Made by a program: the position numbers and the translations under genes. Source: Clostridiales bacterium (GTDB lineage: Bacteria; Bacillota; Clostridia; Tissierellales; Dethiosulfatibacteraceae). Taken from it: 8,032 nt of DNA. The notes beneath the pieces are model-generated. The model was not told where the DNA came from. It did not search any database and saw only the letters and a program-made list of their open reading frames with translations. The stretch covers positions 1 to 8,032 of the forward strand of contig DMAP01000383.1 of assembly GCA_003446975.1 (NCBI GenBank), in the 5' to 3' direction. Positions 1 to 6,126 of this stretch are shown piece after piece (the first letter of the stretch is position 1; each line of letters starts with the position of its first letter).

Positions 1-2
1 GT

Positions 3-1376
3 CTCGATATAGATAATGCTGCATCCCATATTATAAAAAATAACCTCTTTGGATGTGAAATAGACCATTTTACAGCATTTCTCGCATCGACAAATCTGGC
101 AATAGTATCTAGGTGCGTTGATGTTCCAAATATTCAAATTAGAGATTATCTGTTTTCCGACATGAATCAAGCATTTGATCTGGTCGTAAGAAATCCTCCC
201 TACATTGGGCACAAGAATCTTTCATTATCCTATAAGAAAGCGCTTAAGGAAAAATACCATGTCTACTCTGACAAGGCAGATGTTTCATACTGCTTTTTTG
301 AAAAATGCTACTCTGATCTTAAGGAAAAAGGAATACTGTGCTTCATAACGTCAAGATATTTTCTTGAAGCCGAGTATGCAAAACACCTTAGAGATTTTAT
401 CGTCAGACATTATTCCATCATTGGCATAACAGATTACAGCGGACTGAATCTTTTTAAAAATGTGGGTATCAGTCCCTTGATCATAACACTATCAAAAGGC
501 ATTGAACAAAAGGATATAAGAGTTGTGAACCTGAATGCAAACAAGTCCTACGAAATATCAGAAGATGCCTTCAACAGCAATCATTGGAATATCAACGACA
601 ATCAAACGAGAGCTATTATTGACAAATTCAATGCCATTGCAGATGTGCTTATCGAAGAGGTCTTCAATATAAACCAGGGTATCATTACAGGATGTGACAA
701 AGCTTTTATAGTTGACGAGTCTACCATTATAAGGAACAAGCTTGAAAAACATGTGCTCGTTGGTTGGATTAAAAGCAGCGATCTGAAGGGAAATGATGGC
801 ATTGCCGATCAAAAATCTCTGAAACTAATATACACAAACCATCGTAAAATGGAAGAGATACCCAACACAATTAAGTATTTGGAGCAGTATAAAGATACAC
901 TGGAAAAACGAAGAGAATGTGTTTCGGGCATAAGGCGGTGGTTTGATCTCCAATGGAGCCGTGAAAAAACCTTGTTCGAGAATGACAAGATTCTATTTCC
1001 CTACAAAGCTTCTAGGAATCAATTCACACTTGATACCCGGAAATATTATTTCAGTGCGGATGTTTACATGATGACAGCCAAAGAAGAGGGTAAAAAACTT
1101 TATAATACACTTTTTTTTCTTAACTCTGATTTGTTTGAATTCATGATTAAAAGCAGTGCCAAAAAAATCGGATCCAACTTATTCGAGTACTATCCGTATC
1201 TGATAAACAAAATGCCTTTTATTGATATACCCGAAAAAATCATTGAAAGTAAACAGGATTATGATAAGATTATGATACAAGTAAACCAGTATCTATATGA
1301 TTATCTTGAGATTGATAGAACTGAAAGAATGATAGTAAATGAAAGCATCAAATGGCGAAAGAAAGAAGGTAAATGA
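3..1376 (+). CDS. CamA-like adenine-N6 DNA methyltransferase, 5'-truncated by the window edge
   Basis: The protein transfers a methyl group from S-adenosylmethionine to the N6 of adenine in a specific DNA site. The frame is open to the left edge: 53 sense codons precede the ATG at 162, which has no ribosome binding site, so that ATG is internal and the true start is upstream. 457 residues are visible. Residues 15-21 (LFGCEID) fit the acidic motif-II loop. Catalytic motif IV NPPY is at 64-67 (DNA 192-203). The SAM-binding motif I must lie upstream. The C-terminal half looks like a TaqI/Eco57I-type target-recognition domain, with GIITGCDKAFI (226-236), RRECVSGIRRW (303-313) and FPYKASRNQF (332-341). 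From memory these blocks, plus NPPYIGHK and SADVY, closely match C. difficile CamA, an orphan methylase of CAAAAA; by that comparison about 100 N-terminal residues are missing. No restriction nuclease is visible. Methylase assignment is firm; CamA orthology and target site are inferred. Confidence 0.9.
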   Translation, partial: LDIDNAASHIIKNNLFGCEIDHFTAFLASTNLAIVSRCVDVPNIQIRDYLFSDMNQAFDLVVRNPPYIGHKNLSLSYKKALKEKYHVYSDKADVSYCFFEKCYSDLKEKGILCFITSRYFLEAEYAKHLRDFIVRHYSIIGITDYSGLNLFKNVGISPLIITLSKGIEQKDIRVVNLNANKSYEISEDAFNSNHWNINDNQTRAIIDKFNAIADVLIEEVFNINQGIITGCDKAFIVDESTIIRNKLEKHVLVGWIKSSDLKGNDGIADQKSLKLIYTNHRKMEEIPNTIKYLEQYKDTLEKRRECVSGIRRWFDLQWSREKTLFENDKILFPYKASRNQFTLDTRKYYFSADVYMMTAKEEGKKLYNTLFFLNSDLFEFMIKSSAKKIGSNLFEYYPYLINKMPFIDIPEKIIESKQDYDKIMIQVNQYLYDYLEIDRTERMIVNESIKWRKKEGK

Positions 1377-2848
1377 TGAAAAAAACATTATTGATAATAT
1401 TAATCGTATTACTGTTGATTGGCTCTGTTCAGACAGTACAGGCGAACACCTATTATTTTGACATATACAATCATTGGGCCGAAATGGACATATATCACGC
1501 TACCAACAGCCTGAAAATATTTCAAGGATATGGTGATTTCAGTTTCCGACCTGAACGTAATATTTCAATTGCTGAATATTTTAAGGTGTTATATAAAATT
1601 GGAAACGAAAACGGTGTCGTCAATCTGGTAACTAGAGGAACAGTCAATTATTCAGATATCAATATCGGACATTGGGCTTATACCTATATTTTATCCTTTA
1701 ATGATTTTATGCTCAAAAACCCAAGAGTTGAATATACCATTTATGATGTTTTCCCTGGCAATAGGTTGAATCCCAATAGCTTTATAACACGGCAGCAAGC
1801 TGCCGCACTGACGGCTGCACTGAATCTGCCTGCAATCTCAACCATAGAGCTGCCATTTGCGGATATCGACGCAGACAACAGGTTTTATAATGAATTGATG
1901 ACTTTGTACAACAATGGTATCATTTTAGGGTATAGCAATAATGAGTTTAGAGGCGCCGCTAATCTGACAAGAGCTGAAGCCGCTGTATTGACAAGAAGAA
2001 TCTACAGTGAGGCTGCTTATAACAAAGTCAATACAATGACTGATATCAGATTCTCCAGTCAACAATTTGATAATGGTTTTCCATTCTTTTTCGCCTATGA
2101 CAATAGAAATCTGACAGACGACGATTTTAGATTTATCAAGGCCGTCACAACATTGGAGTATCTATCTTTCGGAGGTTATATTTTTCCGGGTGACGAGCCT
2201 TTGTATGACCCAAATCCAACATCAACCTTAGATGCACTAAAAAGCGAGGGCTATTTCAATGTCTTTGGATTGAATTACTATCTTTTAAAGAACGGCGATT
2301 TAACGGCAGAAATTAAAAAGGATTATAGCAATGAGATTTTGAATGCTATGATCAACGACTCAAACCTAAACATTGCAAATAGACTATTGCTGTTCCATGA
2401 AATTTTAAAACACGGTGTTGACAATAAGGTTATCAATTACATAGTGAGCTTGAAAAGTGCCTCCAGCGATGCTTTTATTCAATCTGAGATGGATTTTCTG
2501 ATATTCAAGCATTATCTGACCACAAATCAATTAGCTGACCTATATGAGCTTTTAGTGGGTTATAACATGTTGCCATTGAATCCTGCGGCTTTTATCAATG
2601 TCAATAATGGAGGTGTCAACCTATCAAACAACACAGTTATGAACAACTCGGACCGATTCAGGCTGATCGAGCAATACCTGTTGAATGTGACCTACGGGTT
2701 GTATAGAGTTGGATTTTCAGAGGAGGCAGAAGCTTTTATAACAGGTTATTACACTCGTTTGAAAAGCAGCTCGCTATATGGCGCTTTGCCAAATGATGAT
2801 TACAGAAACATAATTGGAACAATCAAGAAACTTAAGCTTAATAACTGA
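1376..2848 (+). CDS. Secreted S-layer homology (SLH) domain protein
   Basis: Likely an exported protein held on the cell wall through SLH domains, which in Gram-positive bacteria bind pyruvylated secondary wall polymers. Numbered from the ATG at 1373, residues 1-24 form a signal peptide: lysines, a Leu/Ile-rich core and a VQA-N cleavage site. Three SLH repeats follow at about 27-76, 92-150 and 160-212. The second and third keep the TRxxAA-type helix (ITRQQAAAL, LTRAEAAVL); the first is diverged (ISIAEYFKVL). The remaining ~270 residues are rich in Asn, Leu and Tyr, appear mostly helical, and match no domain I recognise. ATGATG offers two starts, 1373 and 1376. The AAGG at 1366-1369 is 6 bases from 1376 but only 3 from 1373, so I prefer 1376. 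The start region overlaps the methylase stop, suggesting translational coupling. The function of the C-terminal region is unknown. Confidence 0.88.
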   Translation: MKKTLLIILIVLLLIGSVQTVQANTYYFDIYNHWAEMDIYHATNSLKIFQGYGDFSFRPERNISIAEYFKVLYKIGNENGVVNLVTRGTVNYSDINIGHWAYTYILSFNDFMLKNPRVEYTIYDVFPGNRLNPNSFITRQQAAALTAALNLPAISTIELPFADIDADNRFYNELMTLYNNGIILGYSNNEFRGAANLTRAEAAVLTRRIYSEAAYNKVNTMTDIRFSSQQFDNGFPFFFAYDNRNLTDDDFRFIKAVTTLEYLSFGGYIFPGDEPLYDPNPTSTLDALKSEGYFNVFGLNYYLLKNGDLTAEIKKDYSNEILNAMINDSNLNIANRLLLFHEILKHGVDNKVINYIVSLKSASSDAFIQSEMDFLIFKHYLTTNQLADLYELLVGYNMLPLNPAAFINVNNGGVNLSNNTVMNNSDRFRLIEQYLLNVTYGLYRVGFSEEAEAFITGYYTRLKSSSLYGALPNDDYRNIIGTIKKLKLNN

Positions 2849-2862
2849 TGCGAGGAGGCATT

Positions 2863-3381
2863 ATGAAAAACCCAAGATTTACAATAGAAATGGAGAATGG
2901 TGATTTGATCAGTGGCGAATTGTATTTGGACAAAGCGCCTAACACAGTAAGGAACTTTATATCATTGGCAAAAAAAGGTTTTTACGATGGCCTTATATTT
3001 CATCGGGTCATTCGAGGATTTATGATTCAGGGTGGATGTCCGGGTGGGACAGGCACAGGAGGACCGGGATATAGCATAAAAGGTGAATTTGGTATCAATG
3101 GATTTGATAATGATATCAAACATGAGAAAGGTGTTGTTTCCATGGCGAGATCCCAGCATCCGGATTCAGCCGGATCACAGTTTTTTATCATGCATGCGGC
3201 TTCAACACATCTTGACCACAATTACGCTGCATTTGGCAAGGTAACTGAAGGACTTGATGCGATCGATAGAATTGCAGAGACTAAAACTGATTTCAGGGAC
3301 AAGCCGAAAGAGCCTCAGATGATTAAGAAAATCACAATTGATGACAATGGAAATGAAATTGGAGAACCGGAGACCATATGA
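2863..3381 (+). CDS. Cyclophilin-type peptidyl-prolyl cis-trans isomerase
   Basis: Catalyses cis-trans isomerisation of Xaa-Pro peptide bonds and assists protein folding. The 172-residue protein is a single cyclophilin domain of usual bacterial length. It carries the catalytic FHRVI (46-50, Arg48), IQGG (55-58), MARSxxPDSAGSQFFI (94-109), HLD (116-118) and FGKV (124-127). There is no signal peptide, so it should be cytoplasmic. The frame has an earlier ATG at 2848 overlapping the previous stop, but nothing resembling a Shine-Dalgarno site precedes it. AGGAGG at 2853-2858 sits 4 bases before the ATG at 2863, so I take 2863. The gene lies 14 bases after the SLH gene and overlaps the HAD gene by ATGA, so it is part of the same transcript. 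Helping fold the upstream SLH product is unlikely to be its role, because that protein is exported. Family assignment is secure; in vivo substrates are unknown. Confidence 0.96.
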   Translation: MKNPRFTIEMENGDLISGELYLDKAPNTVRNFISLAKKGFYDGLIFHRVIRGFMIQGGCPGGTGTGGPGYSIKGEFGINGFDNDIKHEKGVVSMARSQHPDSAGSQFFIMHAASTHLDHNYAAFGKVTEGLDAIDRIAETKTDFRDKPKEPQMIKKITIDDNGNEIGEPETI

Positions 3382-4016
3382 TTAGGAATGTAATTTTCGA
3401 CCTGGATGGAACCCTTGCAAACTCGGAAGAACTGATCATAAATTCATTTCAGCATATCTACCGAACATTCAAGGGACATGAGGTCAGCAAAAATCATATC
3501 AAGAAAACCTTTGGTGAAATTTTAGAAAAAGTCATACGAACTGAGTTTGACGAGGATTATCAGGTGGTGGTCAATGCTTATAGGGAGTTTCACTATAAGC
3601 ATTTTGACCGTTATATGAAACTATACGACGGAGCAAAGGATATAATTGAAGAATTATATATGAATAATTATACCCTTGGTATAGTCACATCGAGACTTGG
3701 AAACACAGCGATGAAAATCCTGGATATGTATGATATTACACAATACTTCACATCTATAATAACAGCGGACATGTGTGTCAACCATAAACCCCATCCTGGG
3801 CCCTTGCTGAAATGTCTTGATGAAATCGGAGGGGAAAAATCAGAAACTATTTTTATTGGAGACACGGTTTATGATTTGGAGTGTGCGAAAAATGCGGGAA
3901 TCAGATCTGTTTTGGTTTCCTGGAGCGAATTGGACACGGAATTATTGACTGCAAAGCCTGATTTTATAATCAATCAATATTCAGACATAAACGATATCAT
4001 TTCAGCAATAAAATAA
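3378..4016 (+). CDS. HAD-superfamily phosphatase, PpaX/Gph-like
   Basis: A haloacid-dehalogenase-type phosphohydrolase of 212 residues, likely cytoplasmic and Mg-dependent. All four HAD motifs are present: FDLDGTL with nucleophile Asp8 and acid/base Asp10; Thr104/Ser105 in GIVTSR; Lys137 in NHKPHP; and GDTVYD (161-166) with the metal-binding acidic residues. Residues ~16-90 form the helical C1 cap of subfamily IA. The pattern around NSEELIINSFQHIYRTF and the later GIVTSR and KPHP resemble Bacillus PpaX (pyrophosphatase) as I remember it. Phosphoglycolate phosphatase (Gph) and related phosphatases share the same motifs, so the substrate cannot be set from sequence. The start ATG overlaps the cyclophilin stop (ATGA, 3378-3381), with GGAG at 3369-3372 five bases upstream. 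It is the last gene of this string. No clear intrinsic terminator follows it. Confidence 0.92.
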   Translation: MIRNVIFDLDGTLANSEELIINSFQHIYRTFKGHEVSKNHIKKTFGEILEKVIRTEFDEDYQVVVNAYREFHYKHFDRYMKLYDGAKDIIEELYMNNYTLGIVTSRLGNTAMKILDMYDITQYFTSIITADMCVNHKPHPGPLLKCLDEIGGEKSETIFIGDTVYDLECAKNAGIRSVLVSWSELDTELLTAKPDFIINQYSDINDIISAIK

Positions 4017-4032
4017 TTAAGAATAATTATTT
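4011..4032 (+). other. AT-only inverted repeat across the HAD gene stop codon
   Basis: AAATAATTA (4011-4019), loop AGAA, TAATTATTT (4024-4032): nine perfect pairs with no G or C. It contains the TAA stop of the HAD gene and overlaps the first two bases of the next gene's -35 element. No T-run follows and the stem is weak, so I do not call it a terminator. It may be simple AT-rich composition or a weak protein-binding site. Confidence 0.35.
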
Positions 4033-4058
4033 AACATTCAAAAATTCTGTGATATAAT
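4031..4058 (+). promoter_or_regulatory. Sigma-A type promoter of the NhaC-family gene
   Basis: TTAACA at 4031-4036 (five of six bases of the -35 consensus) is followed after 16 bases by a perfect TATAAT at 4053-4058. An extended -10 TG lies at 4050-4051 (TGATATAAT). Transcription should begin near 4065, leaving an untranslated leader of about 88 bases. A CAAAAA hexamer (4039-4044) lies in the spacer. Confidence 0.75.
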
Positions 4059-4084
4059 TTCCTTGATAGTAATCTGTGTATATT

Positions 4085-4096
4085 TTGATTAATCAA
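4085..4096. promoter_or_regulatory. 12-base palindrome in the NhaC leader, possible operator
   Basis: TTGATTAATCAA is a perfect 12-base palindrome about 27 bases downstream of the -10 element. A symmetric site just after the start of transcription is a common position for a repressor, but AT-rich DNA produces such palindromes by chance. No regulator gene is adjacent to support it. Confidence 0.25.
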
Positions 4097-4152
4097 TTAT
4101 AAATATTCACTAGAAACTATAACCGGATCGGTAAAAAACAAGGGGGTTTATC

Positions 4153-5829
4153 ATGAAAACCAAACTTAGGATTTTTGGGCTCGTATTACTGATGTTGACA
4201 TTCTTCACCGTCACTGCCTTCGCTGTTGAAGAAGGTGGAAGCCCTTATGGGGCACTATCGTTATTGCCGCCTTTGCTGGCAATCGCACTGGCATTTCTCA
4301 CCAAACAAGTCATTTTATCATTGTTTTTAGGTATTTTCTCCGGGGTTATGATGCTGAATGGCTATAATCCTTTTATCTCATTTCTTAGAACCCTGGATTC
4401 ATACATTCTCGGAAGTCTTGCAGATGGATGGAATGCAGGGATTATTATTTTCACACTGTCCATAGGCGGTATGATTGGCATTATCGGAAAGATGGGTGGT
4501 ACGAAAGCAATTGCTGAGGCTCTAGCCAAGAAGGCTCAGAATGCCAGAAGCGCACAATTGGCCACAACCCTTATGGGTATATTGGTTTTCTTTGATGATT
4601 ATGCCAATACGCTGATTGTCGGACCGACTATGAGACCACTTACTGACAAGATGAACGTTTCCCGTGAAAAGCTATCCTATATTGTTGACTCAACAGCGGC
4701 ACCGGTTGCCGGGATGGCCTTCATATCCACTTGGATAGGATATGAGATAGGACTGATTGCCGATGTCTTCACCGGTATGGGAATAGAGGGGAACTTCTTC
4801 ATGGTTTTTCTAAGTACGATTCCATATGCATTCTACAATATCTTTACACTGGTACTCATATACAATCTAATTTTGCAAGGTCGCGATTTCGGCCCTATGT
4901 ATGATGCGGAAGTAAGAGCTAGAACGACAGGAAAATTATTGGCAGACAATGCAAAACCTATGTCCAATCTTGACACTGAGGATTTTGCAGATAAAAGAGA
5001 AATCAAACTCCAGGTTTCAAATGCGGTTGTTCCAATAGCGGTTCTAATACTTGCAACCTTCTTTGGATTGTGGTACAACGGCTGGGTATTGGGAGAAGGA
5101 GATATACTCTTCTCTGATATCAGAGGCTGTTTCGGCAATGCGGATGCATCTGTCGTCCTAATCTGGTCTGCTGTGTTAGGCAGCATTGTAGCAGGCGTTA
5201 TGGCTTGGGCTAGAAAAATCATGAATGTAGGAGAAGTCCTTGACTCTTGGGTGGATGGCTGCAAATCCTTGCTGATAACCTGTATCATATTGATCCTCGC
5301 ATGGTCGATCGGCGGGGTTGTAGGCGATGTAGGAACTGCCGACTTCTTGATTCAAGTAGTTTCAACCACAGTACCGGCAATACTTCTACCAATACTGGTA
5401 TTTGGCATATCCTGTCTGGTCGCATTCTCTACCGGTACATCTTGGGGAACAATGGCAATCGTGGTTCCTTTGGCTGTTCCACTGGCCACAGCCTATGTCA
5501 CGGGGGATCCCACTACCTCACCATTGGTCCTGGCAACATTGAGCGCTATTCTTTCCGGATCAATCTTTGGAGACCACTGCTCACCAATATCTGATACAAC
5601 CATCATGTCATCAATGGCATCGGGTTCCGACCATATGGACCACGTCAAGACACAGATTCCTTACGCCTTGACAGGTGCGGCTTTTGCTATGATATCATAT
5701 CTGATTGTTGGTTTTATAGAGAGCTTTGCAGGCGATATGCTGGGACTGGCCTTTGGTTTTATAGGTATCTATATATTTGTAAAATTGGTAGGAAAGAAAA
5801 CAGACGATTTAACCTTAAAGCAAGACTGA
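4153..5829 (+). CDS. NhaC-family Na+/H+ antiporter-like membrane transporter
   Basis: A 558-residue integral membrane protein of the NhaC family (ion transporter superfamily), expected to exchange Na+ or an organic substrate against H+ or another counter-ion across the cytoplasmic membrane. Hydrophobic segments alternate along most of its length. Family signatures are FDDYANT (147-153), the Asp-Ser-Thr region at 179-182, GTSWGTMAIVVPL (428-440) and FGDHCSPISDTTIMSS (472-487). Members include Na+/H+ antiporters and Bacillus MleN (malate/lactate exchange), and clostridial paralogs may carry amino acids, so the substrate is open. Residues 1-24 (three positive charges, a hydrophobic core, AFA-V) look like a signal peptide, giving a longer N-terminus than I expect for simple members. 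AGGGGG at 4141-4146 is 6 bases before the ATG. It is a single-gene unit with its own promoter and terminator. Confidence 0.9.
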   Translation: MKTKLRIFGLVLLMLTFFTVTAFAVEEGGSPYGALSLLPPLLAIALAFLTKQVILSLFLGIFSGVMMLNGYNPFISFLRTLDSYILGSLADGWNAGIIIFTLSIGGMIGIIGKMGGTKAIAEALAKKAQNARSAQLATTLMGILVFFDDYANTLIVGPTMRPLTDKMNVSREKLSYIVDSTAAPVAGMAFISTWIGYEIGLIADVFTGMGIEGNFFMVFLSTIPYAFYNIFTLVLIYNLILQGRDFGPMYDAEVRARTTGKLLADNAKPMSNLDTEDFADKREIKLQVSNAVVPIAVLILATFFGLWYNGWVLGEGDILFSDIRGCFGNADASVVLIWSAVLGSIVAGVMAWARKIMNVGEVLDSWVDGCKSLLITCIILILAWSIGGVVGDVGTADFLIQVVSTTVPAILLPILVFGISCLVAFSTGTSWGTMAIVVPLAVPLATAYVTGDPTTSPLVLATLSAILSGSIFGDHCSPISDTTIMSSMASGSDHMDHVKTQIPYALTGAAFAMISYLIVGFIESFAGDMLGLAFGFIGIYIFVKLVGKKTDDLTLKQD

Positions 5830-5850
5830 TATTTAATACAACCGATCCGG

Positions 5851-5886
5851 AAGCAAAAAGAACTAGCCCTTCTTTTTGCTTTTTTA
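5851..5886 (+). terminator. Intrinsic terminator after the NhaC-family gene
   Basis: A 12-base perfect stem, AAGCAAAAAGAA (5851-5862) with TTCTTTTTGCTT (5870-5881), closes a 7-base loop and runs into a T tract, with a second T-run at 5889-5896. It lies 22 bases after the stop codon. The stem is A-T rich but long. It insulates the antiporter transcript from the riboflavin unit. Confidence 0.85.
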
Positions 5887-5896
5887 TGTTTTTTTA

Positions 5897-5924
5897 TTGA
5901 CAATTAATCTTTGAGTGGTATAAT
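5897..5924 (+). promoter_or_regulatory. Sigma-A promoter of the ribU riboswitch transcript
   Basis: TTGACA (5897-5902) and TATAAT (5919-5924) both match consensus exactly, separated by 16 bases, with an extended -10 TG at 5916-5917. Transcription is predicted to start near 5931, just before the FMN aptamer. Such a strong promoter fits a gene whose control lies in RNA rather than at initiation. Confidence 0.88.
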
Positions 5925-5931
5925 AACTATA

Positions 5932-6042
5932 GATTCTTCGGGGCAGGGTGAAATTCCCGACCGGCGGTATAGTCCGCGAGCCTTTTTGGTTGAACTGGTG
6001 AGATTCCAGTACCGACAGTATAGTCTGGATGATAGGAGATCC
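5932..6042 (+). promoter_or_regulatory. FMN riboswitch aptamer (RFN element)
   Basis: The conserved RFN core is complete. GGGCAGGGTGAAATTCCC (P2 region) is followed by ACCGGCGGTATAGTCCGCGA, with a GCGG/CCGC helix. ACTGG (5994-5998) pairs with CCAGT (6006-6010), then comes ACCGACAGTATAGTCTGGATGA, whose second half ends near 6032. The closing P1 helix can form between about 5932-5938 (GATTCTT) and 6036-6041 (GAGATC plus a preceding G) with one bulge. FMN binding to such elements in Firmicutes switches off riboflavin synthesis or uptake genes by termination or by hiding the ribosome binding site. Here the downstream gene is a RibU-type transporter and a terminator hairpin lies in between, so repression by FMN is expected. 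The aptamer is unambiguous; only its outer edges are approximate. Confidence 0.97.
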
Positions 6043-6065
6043 TGTTTTTTTTCTATCGCTATTTG

Positions 6066-6091
6066 CCTCTGAGGACTTCAGAGGTTTTTTT
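6066..6091 (+). terminator. Riboswitch expression-platform terminator upstream of ribU
   Basis: CCTCTGA (6066-6072), loop GGACT and TCAGAGG (6078-6084) form a perfect 7-base stem followed by seven T residues. It sits 24 bases after the aptamer and ends 36 bases before the ribU start, the expected place for an FMN-controlled attenuator. A second copy of the 5' arm, CCTCTGA, occurs at 6095-6101. Confidence 0.87.
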
Positions 6092-6126
6092 AATCCTCTG
6101 AAAAAATCAGATTTGGAGGTAGTAAA

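Noticed and set aside
162..164. ATG at 162 as the start of the methylase
   Set aside because: The frame stays open upstream to the window edge, the upstream codons fit the methylase fold (acidic motif-II loop), and no ribosome binding site precedes the ATG.
2848..2862. Start of the cyclophilin at the overlapping ATG 2848
   Set aside because: No Shine-Dalgarno site precedes it, whereas AGGAGG lies correctly before 2863, and the extra five residues are encoded by that very site.
4833..5594. Long open frames within the antiporter gene (reverse 4833-5288 and forward 5247-5594)
   Set aside because: They lie inside a clearly conserved transporter gene, show no recognisable motifs and have unnatural composition; they are by-products of the real frame.
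4123..5850. Inverted repeat CCGGATCGGT (4123-4132) and ACCGATCCGG (5841-5850) flanking the antiporter gene, as possible mobile-element ends
   Set aside because: Many 10-base inverted matches are expected by chance in 8 kb. There is no transposase and no target duplication, and the second copy abuts the terminator of an intact single-gene unit.
295..5988. Apparent abundance of CAAAAA/TTTTTG sites (for example 295, 810, 1160, 1714, 2969, 3488, 4039, 5854, 5873, 5983)
   Set aside because: About ten sites were found by eye, close to what base composition alone would give in an AT-rich 8 kb stretch, so no enrichment is claimed.
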